Assembly: GCA_019236485.1 (NCBI GenBank)
Contig: JAFAIY010000462.1
Location: forward strand, 1-15,953
Direction: 5' to 3'
Source: Comamonas sp.
Lineage (GTDB): Bacteria > Pseudomonadota > Gammaproteobacteria > Burkholderiales > Burkholderiaceae_C
DNA: 15,953 nucleotides
The notes under the pieces are model-generated. The model searched no databases, was not told where the DNA came from, and saw only the letters and a list, made by a program, of their open reading frames with translations. Numbering within the stretch: position 1 is the first letter of the stretch; every line of letters starts with the position of its first letter. This document shows positions 1-6,571 of this stretch, piece by piece. The position numbers and the translations under genes are program-made.

Positions 1-60
1 AAACTGGCGCAAGCCAGAACGCACGATGGCGTGGTCATCCACAATGCCTACTTTTATCAT
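1..60 (-). CDS. Response regulator, NarL/FixJ (LuxR) type, N-terminal fragment
   Basis: Only the first 20 codons lie in the window; the gene runs off the left edge. The translation begins MIKVGIVDDHAIVRSGL, the typical start of a receiver domain: beta-strand 1 followed by the acidic pair D8-D9 and the H-x-x-V-R-x-G-L helix common in NarL/FixJ regulators. The phosphorylated Asp and the DNA-binding domain are outside the window. An AGAGG ribosome-binding site lies 5 bases upstream of the ATG (minus strand, positions 70-66). The gene is divergent from the sensor kinase at 187, its likely partner because HisKA_3 kinases normally signal to this regulator class. The family is clear; the pathway controlled cannot be read from this fragment. 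Confidence 0.85.
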   Translation of the reverse strand, partial: MIKVGIVDDHAIVRSGLRQF

Positions 61-186
61 GCATACCTCTTTTCATGAAGCTGCTCTGTCTCCCGAGCGA
101 TCACCGTTCATGACCCACACTATGATGTTGATCATTCGGCTCTACGGTTATGCAGAATATCAGGTAATTGTTTTGTAGGTGAGGGA
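61..186. promoter_or_regulatory. Divergent intergenic control region of the two-component pair
   Basis: This 126-bp gap must carry promoters for both the leftward regulator and the rightward kinase. Visible elements are the regulator ribosome-binding site (70-66, minus), an AGGTGA Shine-Dalgarno match at 177-182 for the kinase, and a repeated TTCATGA word (72-78 and 107-113) that could be a regulator half-site. No hexamer pair is good enough to call a promoter with confidence. Confidence 0.4.
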
Positions 187-1542
187 ATGTCGATGCGCTG
201 GACCCATATCCGCAAAATTGCGGTCAGCCTGACAATCGCGATCGTTGCGGCTGTCTTGATGGTAGGCATTAATGAAGGTGGATATACGCGCTCTCTGAAC
301 GCGCTGGATACGCTTACCAAAACTCAAAACACCCGCTCCAAGATCGACCAGTTGCTGCAGCAGATTCTGGATGCGGAAACCGGCCTGCGCGGCTACCTGC
401 TCACGGGCGAAGACCGCTACCTGGAGCCCTATAACACTGCGCTGCTGGCCATCAACGGCACCATGGACGAGCTGCGCCGCATCTTCATGCTGGATCCCAT
501 GGATCTGGCCACCTTCACCCCGCTGGCGCGGCAGGTGGACCGCAAGCTCAGCGAGATGGAGCTGAGCCTGAAGCTGTATCGCCAAGGCAACAACGACGCC
601 TGGCGTTTCGTCATGTTCACCGATGTGGGCATGGAAAACATGGATGCCATCCGCGGCTACGGCAAAGCCCTGCTGGAGAGCACTGACCAGCAGGCCAAAG
701 CCAATCTGGCGGATATAGAGCAGACGCTGAGCCTGTCGCGCATAGGCATAGCCACCGTGACGGCCATGGGCATTCTGGGCTTTTTCATGTATCTGCGTCA
801 GGCCTATGCGCTGCAGCAATCCCATCTGCGCGAACAGGAAATCCAGCGCGAGGAACGCAATCGCCTCGAGGAAGTAGTGCGCGAGCGCACGGCCACGCTG
901 GCGGAGCTGGCCACCCATCTGCAGCAGGTGCGCGAGGACGAGCGCGGCTATCTGGCGCGCGAGCTGCACGACGAGCTGGGCTCGCTGCTCACGGCGGCCA
1001 AGCTGGATGTGGCACGCCTCAAGTCCAAGGTCGACACCAGCGCCCCGGGGATCAACGAGCGCATCAACCACCTCGTGGAAACACTCAACAGCGGCATCGC
1101 CCTCAAGCGCCGCATCGTCGAGAATCTGCGCCCCTCCTCGCTGTCCAATCTGGGCCTGACCACGGCACTGGAAATCCTCACCCGCGAATTCGGCGAGCAC
1201 AGCGGCATCGATGTGGAATCCAGCCTGGAGCAGGTCGACCTGCCCGAATCCACCCAGCTCACCGTTTATCGCGTGGTGCAGGAATCGCTGACCAATATCG
1301 GCAAATACGCCAAGGCCAACCATGTGATGGTGGCCGTTCACAACTACCCCACCTATGTGGCGGTGCAGATTCAGGACGATGGCCAGGGCTTCGAGATGGC
1401 CGGCATGCGCCCCAACTCCCATGGTCTGGCCGGCATGAAGCACCGCGTGGAAGCCGCGGGAGGACGTTTGACGGTGGCCTCGCAGCCCGGCAAGGGCACG
1501 ACCATCTCGGCCGTGATTCCGCTGACCGCCGTGACCTCCTAA
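187..1542 (+). CDS. CHASE3-domain sensor histidine kinase (HisKA_3/NarL-partner type)
   Basis: Inner-membrane sensor kinase of 451 residues that would autophosphorylate and pass the phosphate to a NarL/FixJ regulator, probably the divergent one at 1-60. Visible order: short cytoplasmic start, membrane helix about 11-28, a CHASE3-like periplasmic domain about 36-175 with the ETGLRGYLLTGED signature (64-76), second membrane helix about 186-203, a charged coiled coil about 205-250, a dimerisation/phosphoacceptor segment with H261 in ARELHDELG, and an HATPase domain with N370 (ESLTNIGKYA), DDGQG (397-401) and a later SHGLAGM glycine loop. All ATPase boxes are intact, so it should be active. AGGTGA at 177-182 fits the ATG at 187; a second ATG at 193 is an alternative. 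The ligand is unknown. No terminator was found after the stop. Confidence 0.92.
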   Translation: MSMRWTHIRKIAVSLTIAIVAAVLMVGINEGGYTRSLNALDTLTKTQNTRSKIDQLLQQILDAETGLRGYLLTGEDRYLEPYNTALLAINGTMDELRRIFMLDPMDLATFTPLARQVDRKLSEMELSLKLYRQGNNDAWRFVMFTDVGMENMDAIRGYGKALLESTDQQAKANLADIEQTLSLSRIGIATVTAMGILGFFMYLRQAYALQQSHLREQEIQREERNRLEEVVRERTATLAELATHLQQVREDERGYLARELHDELGSLLTAAKLDVARLKSKVDTSAPGINERINHLVETLNSGIALKRRIVENLRPSSLSNLGLTTALEILTREFGEHSGIDVESSLEQVDLPESTQLTVYRVVQESLTNIGKYAKANHVMVAVHNYPTYVAVQIQDDGQGFEMAGMRPNSHGLAGMKHRVEAAGGRLTVASQPGKGTTISAVIPLTAVTS

Positions 1543-1764
1543 CAGGGAGCTTGCCGTTCTGCCCGCCCGCCTCCATGCACCGGCTCGGGAAACCCTGCGG
1601 GGCCGCACACCGCCACACTCGGTAACCTTGAGTCGCACTCGCGCGCATTGCGCAAACACAACAGATTCGCCATCATCTGGCTTTCAGAGTTCTCTTGCAG
1701 AAGTTGTGCCACCAATCACGGCTGTCACCTCACGCGGCAGCGTGTTTTCAGGGAGTTCAAAACA

Positions 1765-2238
1765 ATGAATCAACACGACAAAGATACCCAAGCAGTAGCG
1801 GAAGACGCCGCACACGCTATGGCCGAACATGCCAAGGACGCCACGACCAGCGTGGTCCAGTCGGCCAAGCATTCCGCTGCCGAATCCTTCATGGAAGCCA
1901 CGGCTGGTGCCGAGGAAACGGTCGAACCGGCCTACCGCCGCACGCGCCGTACCGCCTCCGAAGCCATCGACGAGACCGGCCGCCACCTGCGCTCTGCCGA
2001 CGACGAGGCGGACAGCGTGCTCATCGACAATCTGGCCAACCGCGCCCAGGACCTGGCCGAGCGCAGCATCAACTTCTGGGCCGACAGCTCCCACCGCGCC
2101 CGCCGCCAGTTCCAGTCCACGGCCGATGCGACCACACGCTATGTGTCCGAGCAGCCCGGCCGCTCCATGCTGATCGCCGCGGCCACGGGCGCGGCGATTG
2201 CCACGGCCTTCTTCCTTGGACGCTCGCGCAGAAAATAA
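1765..2238 (+). CDS. DUF883/ElaB-YqjD-like C-tail-anchored membrane protein
   Basis: A 157-residue, charged, Ala-rich, largely helical protein. The start is the ATG at 1765, preceded by AGGGAG 9 bases upstream; the open frame extends further upstream but without a better site. The C-terminus has the layout of the YqjD/ElaB/YgaM (DUF883) family: a VSEQPGRSML turn, then one hydrophobic helix rich in Ala/Gly and a short Arg/Lys tail (last 30 residues). In Escherichia coli such proteins anchor in the inner membrane through this tail and associate with ribosomes in stationary phase. The N-terminal 100 residues carry many Glu/Asp/Arg and probably form amphipathic helices. It lies 18 bp before the BON lipoprotein gene, so the two are likely co-transcribed and may be envelope or stress proteins. 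Family assignment is by tail pattern only. Confidence 0.8.
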   Translation: MNQHDKDTQAVAEDAAHAMAEHAKDATTSVVQSAKHSAAESFMEATAGAEETVEPAYRRTRRTASEAIDETGRHLRSADDEADSVLIDNLANRAQDLAERSINFWADSSHRARRQFQSTADATTRYVSEQPGRSMLIAAATGAAIATAFFLGRSRRK

Positions 2239-2256
2239 GCAGAAGAAGGAAACACC

Positions 2257-2577
2257 ATGCAATCCATGATTCGCGCCATCGCTTTTGCCGCGGTTGCCGC
2301 CACCGCCGTTCTGGGCACCACGGCCTGCTCCGTGGCCCGCGACCAGCAGACCGTAGGTTCCTATGTGGATGACGCGGCCATCACCGCGGCCGTCAAGGCC
2401 AAGATGGCCGAAGACAAGAATGTCTCGGCCACGGCCATCAGCGTGGAGACCTTGAACGGTACCGTCCAGCTCTCCGGCTTTGCCAAATCCGAAGCCGAGA
2501 AAGCCCGCGCCGCCGAGATCGCGCGCACCACCCGGAATGTGCGCGAAGTGCGCAACAGCCTCGTGGTCCGCCCCTGA
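2257..2577 (+). CDS. BON-domain lipoprotein (OsmY-like, single BON)
   Basis: A 106-residue exported protein. The first 23 residues are a hydrophobic Ala-rich signal followed by a lipobox-like LGTTAC, with Cys24 the probable lipidated residue; the -3 position is Thr rather than Leu, so the lipobox is not ideal. Residues about 38-104 form one BON domain: DDAAITAAVKAKM helix, an ISVETLNGTVQLSGF strand pair, then a helix and the VREVRNSLVV ending. BON domains are linked to membrane or phospholipid contact and osmotic protection (OsmY, Kbp, DolP). The ribosome-binding site AGAAGGAA is just upstream. It follows the DUF883-like gene by 18 bp and is closed by the terminator at 2601-2630. The periplasmic lipoprotein role is inferred from these features. 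Confidence 0.9.
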   Translation: MQSMIRAIAFAAVAATAVLGTTACSVARDQQTVGSYVDDAAITAAVKAKMAEDKNVSATAISVETLNGTVQLSGFAKSEAEKARAAEIARTTRNVREVRNSLVVRP

Positions 2578-2600
2578 GCCTCTCGCCGGCGGCCCTCCCT

Positions 2601-2630
2601 CAAAGCCAGCTTTCAAGCTGGCTTTGTTTT
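2601..2630 (+). terminator. Rho-independent terminator after the BON lipoprotein gene
   Basis: Stem CAAAGCCAGCT (2601-2611) pairs with AGCTGGCTTTG (2616-2626) around a 4-base loop, followed by TTTT (2627-2630). It begins 24 bases after the BON stop and is a strong canonical terminator for the 1765-2577 unit. Confidence 0.88.
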
Positions 2631-2671
2631 GCCTATATTTCCCAGCAGTCCTGCGCCGCTACAGTTACGCC

Positions 2672-3721
2672 ATGCAAGTTTTCAACTGCGAAGCCTGTGG
2701 TCATCTGATCTATTTTGAGAGCCTGCAATGCGTGCACTGCGGCGCACCCCAGGCTTTTTTTGCCGATCAGCTGCGCGTCGGCGTCCTGCCTTCGGCCTCG
2801 GCCGGGGCCCCGCGCTACCGCGCCTGCGCCCACCGCCACGACATCAGCCTATGCAACTTTGCCGTCGCGGCCGAGGACCCCAACCCGCTCTGCGTTTCCT
2901 GCCGCCAGACCGAATGGCTGCCTGACGCTAGCAACCCTGCCAACGAACTGCGCTGGGCCAAGATCGAGGTGGCCAAGCGCAGGCTGTACTACACGCTGGC
3001 CAGGCTGGGCCTGCTGGACCCGCATGGGCATGGGACCGCCGAGCCCCGCTTTGCGCTGCTGGCCGATATTCCCGGCGCGGCGCCGGTGATGACCGGCCAT
3101 GCCAGCGGCATGATCACGCTGAACGTGGTGGAGGCCGACGACGACGAGCGCGCCAGGCGGCGCCAGGCCCTGCACGAGCCCTACCGCACGCTGATAGGCC
3201 ATCTGCGCCACGAATCCGGCCATTTCTACTGGGATCAGCTGATAGCCAGCAGCGCCTGGCTGGAGCCGTTCCGGGCGCTGTTCGGCTACGAGGGCCAGGA
3301 CTACGGCCAGGCGCTGCAGCGCCACTACGAGAGGAATGCGCTGGACACCGGCTGGCGCGACGGCTTCATCAGCGCCTATGCCACGGCCCATCCCTGGGAA
3401 GACTGGGCCGAAACCTGGGCCCACTATCTGCATATGGTGGATCTGCTGGAGACCGCGGCCAGCTATGCGACCTGCATCACCGTGCCCGATATTCCCGGCC
3501 AGGGCCAGCAGCTGATGCGCGACCCGCTAGCAACCCCGGCAGCGGATTTTTCCCTGATGCAGGCCCAATGGGTGCCGCTGACCCTGCTGCACAACAGCCT
3601 CAACCGCAGCCTGGGCCATGGGGATGCCTATCCGTTCACCATCTCCGCCATGGCCTGGAACAAGCTGCGCTTTGTGCACGAGGTGGTGAGCGCTCGCCGC
3701 CAGCAGCGGGCGAGCGGCTGA
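2672..3721 (+). CDS. Zinc-ribbon / HEXXH putative zinc-binding metallopeptidase
   Basis: A 349-residue soluble protein without a signal peptide. The start is the ATG at 2672, which places a zinc ribbon at the very N-terminus (CEAC at 6-9, CVHC at 20-23); the frame stays open upstream but that part overlaps the BON gene and the terminator. A second Cys cluster (CVSCR) lies near residue 75. The core has a metallopeptidase motif HESGH (180-184) in LRHESGHFYW and a downstream EDWAETWAHY (243-252) that could supply the third zinc ligand, as in the uncharacterised family annotated putative zinc-binding metallopeptidase (Peptidase_Mx type). No substrate is known to me. No Shine-Dalgarno is seen; a TATATT hexamer at 2634-2639 may be its -10. 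It ends 3 bp from the convergent coaD stop. Confidence 0.85.
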   Translation: MQVFNCEACGHLIYFESLQCVHCGAPQAFFADQLRVGVLPSASAGAPRYRACAHRHDISLCNFAVAAEDPNPLCVSCRQTEWLPDASNPANELRWAKIEVAKRRLYYTLARLGLLDPHGHGTAEPRFALLADIPGAAPVMTGHASGMITLNVVEADDDERARRRQALHEPYRTLIGHLRHESGHFYWDQLIASSAWLEPFRALFGYEGQDYGQALQRHYERNALDTGWRDGFISAYATAHPWEDWAETWAHYLHMVDLLETAASYATCITVPDIPGQGQQLMRDPLATPAADFSLMQAQWVPLTLLHNSLNRSLGHGDAYPFTISAMAWNKLRFVHEVVSARRQQRASG

Positions 3722-3724
3722 GCC

Positions 3725-4219
3725 TCAGACCGTGCGGCCGACCTTGGCCATCAGCCGCGCATGCACGCCGGCCGAGACGAACTTGTCCACCTCGCCGTTA
3801 AGCGAGGCGATCTCGCGCACAAAAGTGGAGCTGATGAACTGGTAGCGGTCGCTGGGCGTGAGGAACACGGTTTCCACCTCGGGCATCAGCGTGCGGTTCA
3901 TGCCCGCCAGCTGGAACTCGTAGTCGAAGTCGGTCACGGCGCGCAGGCCGCGCACCATGGCCTTGGCGCCGCGCGAGACCACAAAGTCGCGCAGCAGGCC
4001 GTCGAAGCTCTCCACCTGCACCTGCGGATACTGGGCGCAGGCCTCGCGCACCATGGCGATGCGCTCGTCGAGAGTGAACAGGGTTTTCTTGTGGTGGCCG
4101 GCCGCCACGGCCACGATGACCTTGCCGAACAATTGCGAGGCCCGGCGCACCACATCTTCATGACCCAGGGTGATGGGATCAAAGGTGCCGGGATATACGG
4201 CAATCAGGCTCTGGCTCAT
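3725..4219 (-). CDS. coaD: Pantetheine-phosphate adenylyltransferase CoaD
   Basis: Catalyses the fourth step of coenzyme A synthesis: 4'-phosphopantetheine plus ATP gives dephospho-CoA and pyrophosphate, in the cytoplasm. The 164-residue product has the usual length and all landmarks: [12 protein letters not shown] (9-20) with the nucleotidyltransferase TxGH motif ending at H20, the RGLR loop (90-93), the [12 protein letters not shown] segment, and ISSTFVRE (129-136), which binds ATP phosphates. The start ATG at 4219 follows AGGAGA on the minus strand. Unlike the upstream M16/rsmD genes it does not overlap its neighbour: a hairpin terminator (4317-4358) lies between rsmD and coaD, so it probably has its own promoter in the 100 bp upstream. 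Convergent with the metallopeptidase gene. Confidence 0.97.
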   Translation of the reverse strand: MSQSLIAVYPGTFDPITLGHEDVVRRASQLFGKVIVAVAAGHHKKTLFTLDERIAMVREACAQYPQVQVESFDGLLRDFVVSRGAKAMVRGLRAVTDFDYEFQLAGMNRTLMPEVETVFLTPSDRYQFISSTFVREIASLNGEVDKFVSAGVHARLMAKVGRTV

Positions 4220-4316
4220 GCTTATCTCTCTCCTGCGAGTCTTATGTCGGCGGCGCTGCTGCGGCGCAGCGGAAAACTCATTATGCATTCAGGCACCAGA
4301 ACGCCTGTTTTTGCAT

Positions 4317-4358
4317 GAAAAGAGCCGATGACGCTTGATGGACCAGCGTCATCGACTC
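4317..4358 (-). terminator. Rho-independent terminator downstream of rsmD
   Basis: Read on the minus strand, GAGTCGATGACGCT (4358-4345) pairs with AGCGTCATCGGCTC (4335-4322) with one G-T wobble around a 9-base loop, followed by TTTT (4320-4317). It starts 15 bases after the rsmD stop and separates the M16-M16-rsmD unit from coaD. Confidence 0.85.
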
Positions 4359-4372
4359 TCATATCGCTAGCA

Positions 4373-5083
4373 TTACGGCTTGCGCAGCAGATGGGCGTGC
4401 ACGGCTCCGGCCTTGAGATAGCGGTGCAGCTCCAGCCCCAGATCCAGCAGACGCTCCTCGGTCCAGGCCTCGGGCGCTTCCAGATAGATAAAGCCGCCCT
4501 GGTTCAAGGCCGCCGCGGCAGCCTGGATGGCGGGCTCGAACAGCTCGGCCTGCGCAAACGGCGGATCCAGAAACACCAGATCCTGGCCCGCGGCAGTCTT
4601 CAGGCAGCTCAGCGCATCGCCGCGCACCACCTTGACCGCCTTGGCATCCAGGCGCTGCTGCAGGCGGCGCAGCTGCTGCACCAGCTCGGCGTCCTGCTCG
4701 TTCATGATCACGCTGGCCGCGCCGCGCGATGCGGCCTCGAAACCCAGCGCGCCCGTGCCCGAGAAGGCATCCACACATTTCCAGTTGCTCAGATCCTGGC
4801 CCAGCCAGTTGAACAGGGTCTCGCGCACGCGATCGGGCGTGGGGCGCAGGCCGGGCTTTTGCGCCACGGCCAGGCGTGTGCGGCGCCACTGGCCGCCGAT
4901 GATGCGGATCTCGCCGGCGCCCGTGGCCGCAGGCTTGGCTGCGGACGCAGGCGCGGCCTTGGCGCCGGGGCGCGCGGGCTTGGCCGCCGCCTGCTCCTGT
5001 GCCTTGCGCTCGGCCTCATGAATCATCTTGTCCAGTGCCTTGCGGCCTGCGGGAGTGTGGAGCTTGATGGCGCTGCGGCTCAT
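4373..5083 (-). CDS. rsmD: 16S rRNA (guanine(966)-N(2))-methyltransferase RsmD
   Basis: Methylates G966 of 16S rRNA in the small subunit using S-adenosylmethionine. The 236-residue product shows GEIRIIGGQWRRTRL (57-71), the GLRPTPDRVRETLFNWL block (78-94), the SAM-binding VDAFSGTGALGFEA (104-117) and the N2-methyltransferase catalytic motif DPPF (173-176), all conserved in RsmD. It is about 40 residues longer than the E. coli enzyme (198) because of an N-terminal extension of some 55 residues rich in Ala, Lys and Pro. The ATG overlaps the TGA of the upstream M16 gene as ATGA (5083-5080), which implies translational coupling and supports this start; Met20 is a possible internal alternative. 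Ends at a clear hairpin terminator. Confidence 0.96.
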   Translation of the reverse strand: MSRSAIKLHTPAGRKALDKMIHEAERKAQEQAAAKPARPGAKAAPASAAKPAATGAGEIRIIGGQWRRTRLAVAQKPGLRPTPDRVRETLFNWLGQDLSNWKCVDAFSGTGALGFEAASRGAASVIMNEQDAELVQQLRRLQQRLDAKAVKVVRGDALSCLKTAAGQDLVFLDPPFAQAELFEPAIQAAAAALNQGGFIYLEAPEAWTEERLLDLGLELHRYLKAGAVHAHLLRKP

Positions 5084-6432
5084 GGCTTGGCTCCCAGGGT
5101 CACGGTCACCATGCGCTCGGGCTGGACCATGCGCTGCATGGCGGCCTTCACGTCCTTGGTGCTCAGCGCCTGCACGCGCTCGGTCCAGTGCTCCAGATAA
5201 TCGAGCGGCAGACCATTCCAGGCGATATTGGCCACATTGCCCAGCAGCTTGCGGTTGCTGTCTATGCGCAGCGCAAAGCCGCCTATGAGATTGTCCTTGG
5301 CGGCCTTGAGCTCCTGGTCGGTCGGGCCTTCGGCAATGAATTTGCGCAGCACCTCCTGCGACACCTTGAGCGCCTCGGCAGCCTGGTCGGGACGGGTCTG
5401 CAGGCCGATCACGAACGCGCCGCGGTCCAGCCCCGGCGAGAAGTCGCTGGACACGCCATAGGTCAGGCCGCGCTTTTCACGCACCTCCTCCATCAGCCGC
5501 GAGCTGAAGCCCCCGCCGCCCAGGATATGGTTGCCCACCATCACGGCCAGAAAGTCCGGGCTGTTGCGCGCAATGCCGGGCTGGCCTATCAGCACCTGGG
5601 CCTGGGCCGACTCGAACGGAATGTTCTCGATCTTGGGCGCCGTCAGGTCCTTCACCTTGGCCACCTCGGGCAGCGGCGCGCAGTCATTGCCGTTGGCCGC
5701 CTGCAGCGGGCCCAGCAGCTGCTTGACCAGGGTGTCGGCCTGCTGGCGGCTCACCGCACCCACCACGCTGACCTTGGCGCGGCAGGCCGCGATCAGCTTG
5801 CGGTGGAAGTCCTGCATGGCCGAGACGTCGATCCGAGCCAGGCTCTCGCCCGTGGTCTGGTAGCCATAGGGCACATCGCCGAACACATCCTTGCGGAAGG
5901 CCTTGGAGGCCACGGTGCCGGGGCGGGTGTCGGCCTCCTTGATGGAGGCCGCCCAGCGCTCGCGGTCGCGCTGCCACACGGCATCCGGCCAGCTGGGCGC
6001 CGCCACCTGGCGCGCGGCCAGGGCCACGGCTTTTTGCAGCAGCTCGGGCTGGGTCAGCGAGCGCAGGCCGTAGCTGAAGCTGTCGCGGCCGGCGCTGGCG
6101 CCAAAGCTCGCGCCCAGATCGGCCCAGGCCTGGCCCAGGCCGTTTTCGTCCAGCGCCGGCGCATCGCCCGCGGCCTTGATGCCCTTGGCAGACATCATGG
6201 CCACGGCCGCGGCCAGGCCCGCCTGGTCCGCGGGATCGCGGCGGCTGCCGGCATCGAAGTCCAGCTGCACGTCCACCATGGGGATGCCTGGGCTTTGCAC
6301 CAGCCAGACCTGGGCGCCGCTGGGCTGGGTCCAGTGTTCAATGGGCAGCAAAGCCCAGGCGGACTGGGTCAAAAAACCCATGCTAGCGCTTATCAAAAAA
6401 GCACCTGCCGCTATCTTTTTCGTAGTCTTCAT
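5080..6432 (-). CDS. M16 family peptidase homologue, zinc motif lost (R/Y subunit)
   Basis: A 450-residue exported protein of the insulinase/pitrilysin-like M16B fold. A signal peptide spans about residues 1-27 (MKTTKK, hydrophobic stretch, SAWA). Where an active M16 has HxxEH, this protein has GLAAAVAMM (72-80): Ala, Ala and Met replace the two zinc His and the catalytic Glu, so it cannot bind zinc in the usual way. It keeps the C-terminal substrate-binding motif VREKRGLTYG with R318 and Y325. Such inactive R/Y subunits pair with an HxxEH subunit, here surely the upstream gene at 6572-8035. Start: ATG at 6432 with AGAGG 9 bases upstream; an in-frame TTG at 6441 abuts the AGAGG and is unlikely. 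Its stop overlaps the rsmD start. The signal-peptide codons contain repeat-like DNA (6381-6420). Confidence 0.93.
   Translation of the reverse strand: MKTTKKIAAGAFLISASMGFLTQSAWALLPIEHWTQPSGAQVWLVQSPGIPMVDVQLDFDAGSRRDPADQAGLAAAVAMMSAKGIKAAGDAPALDENGLGQAWADLGASFGASAGRDSFSYGLRSLTQPELLQKAVALAARQVAAPSWPDAVWQRDRERWAASIKEADTRPGTVASKAFRKDVFGDVPYGYQTTGESLARIDVSAMQDFHRKLIAACRAKVSVVGAVSRQQADTLVKQLLGPLQAANGNDCAPLPEVAKVKDLTAPKIENIPFESAQAQVLIGQPGIARNSPDFLAVMVGNHILGGGGFSSRLMEEVREKRGLTYGVSSDFSPGLDRGAFVIGLQTRPDQAAEALKVSQEVLRKFIAEGPTDQELKAAKDNLIGGFALRIDSNRKLLGNVANIAWNGLPLDYLEHWTERVQALSTKDVKAAMQRMVQPERMVTVTLGAKP
6381..6420. repeat. Possible degenerate copy of a Comamonadaceae GATAGC/GCTAGC repeat inside a signal-peptide region
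   Basis: On the minus strand this stretch reads GATAGCGGCAGGTGC, a T-rich run, then GATAAGCGCTAGCA. It resembles the intergenic element at 9229-9275 (GATAGCTGGCAGCGCTTGC) in word order and the T/A-rich flanks. Here it lies wholly inside the signal-peptide codons of the M16 homologue. The likeness is by eye over short words only. Confidence 0.4.
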
Positions 6433-6500
6433 ATGTTTCAACCTCTGTTTTCAACGACGCTGCACCAATACCGGCGCGCCCCATGCGAGAGCAGTCCAGC

Positions 6501-6564
6501 AAGGGCCGCCCCGCAGCGAGGGCTGCGTCCCCCTTCGGGGGAAGGCGCAAAGCGACTCAGGGGG
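6501..6564. repeat. Comamonadaceae-type dispersed palindromic (REP-like) repeat
   Basis: Two adjacent hairpins lie in the 139-bp gap between the two M16 genes: CGCAGC (6512-6517) with GCTGCG (6522-6527), and TCCCCC (6528-6533) with GGGGGA (6537-6542), flanked by GGGCCGCCCC on the left and GCGACTCAGGGGG on the right. I recognise this layout as a dispersed intergenic repeat common in Comamonadaceae genomes; only one copy is in this window, so the repeat status rests on recognition. It begins 7 bases beyond the stop of the active M16 gene and, as RNA, could slow transcription or protect the upstream message end. Confidence 0.7.
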
Positions 6565-6571
6565 TGTTTCA

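Noticed and set aside
1543..1764. Gap of 222 bp between the kinase and the DUF883-like gene
   Set aside because: Several TTG-starting hexamers occur (for example TTGCGC with CATCAT 17 bp later at 1648-1676), but none matches well enough to call a promoter, and no terminator or small gene was convincing.
4280..4285. CATAAT as a -10 box for coaD on the minus strand
   Set aside because: Good hexamer, but no acceptable -35 at 16-18 bp; the promoter is expected in this gap but not assigned.
6433..6441. TTG start for the inactive M16 homologue
   Set aside because: It directly abuts the AGAGG ribosome site, leaving no spacing, whereas the ATG at 6432 is well spaced.
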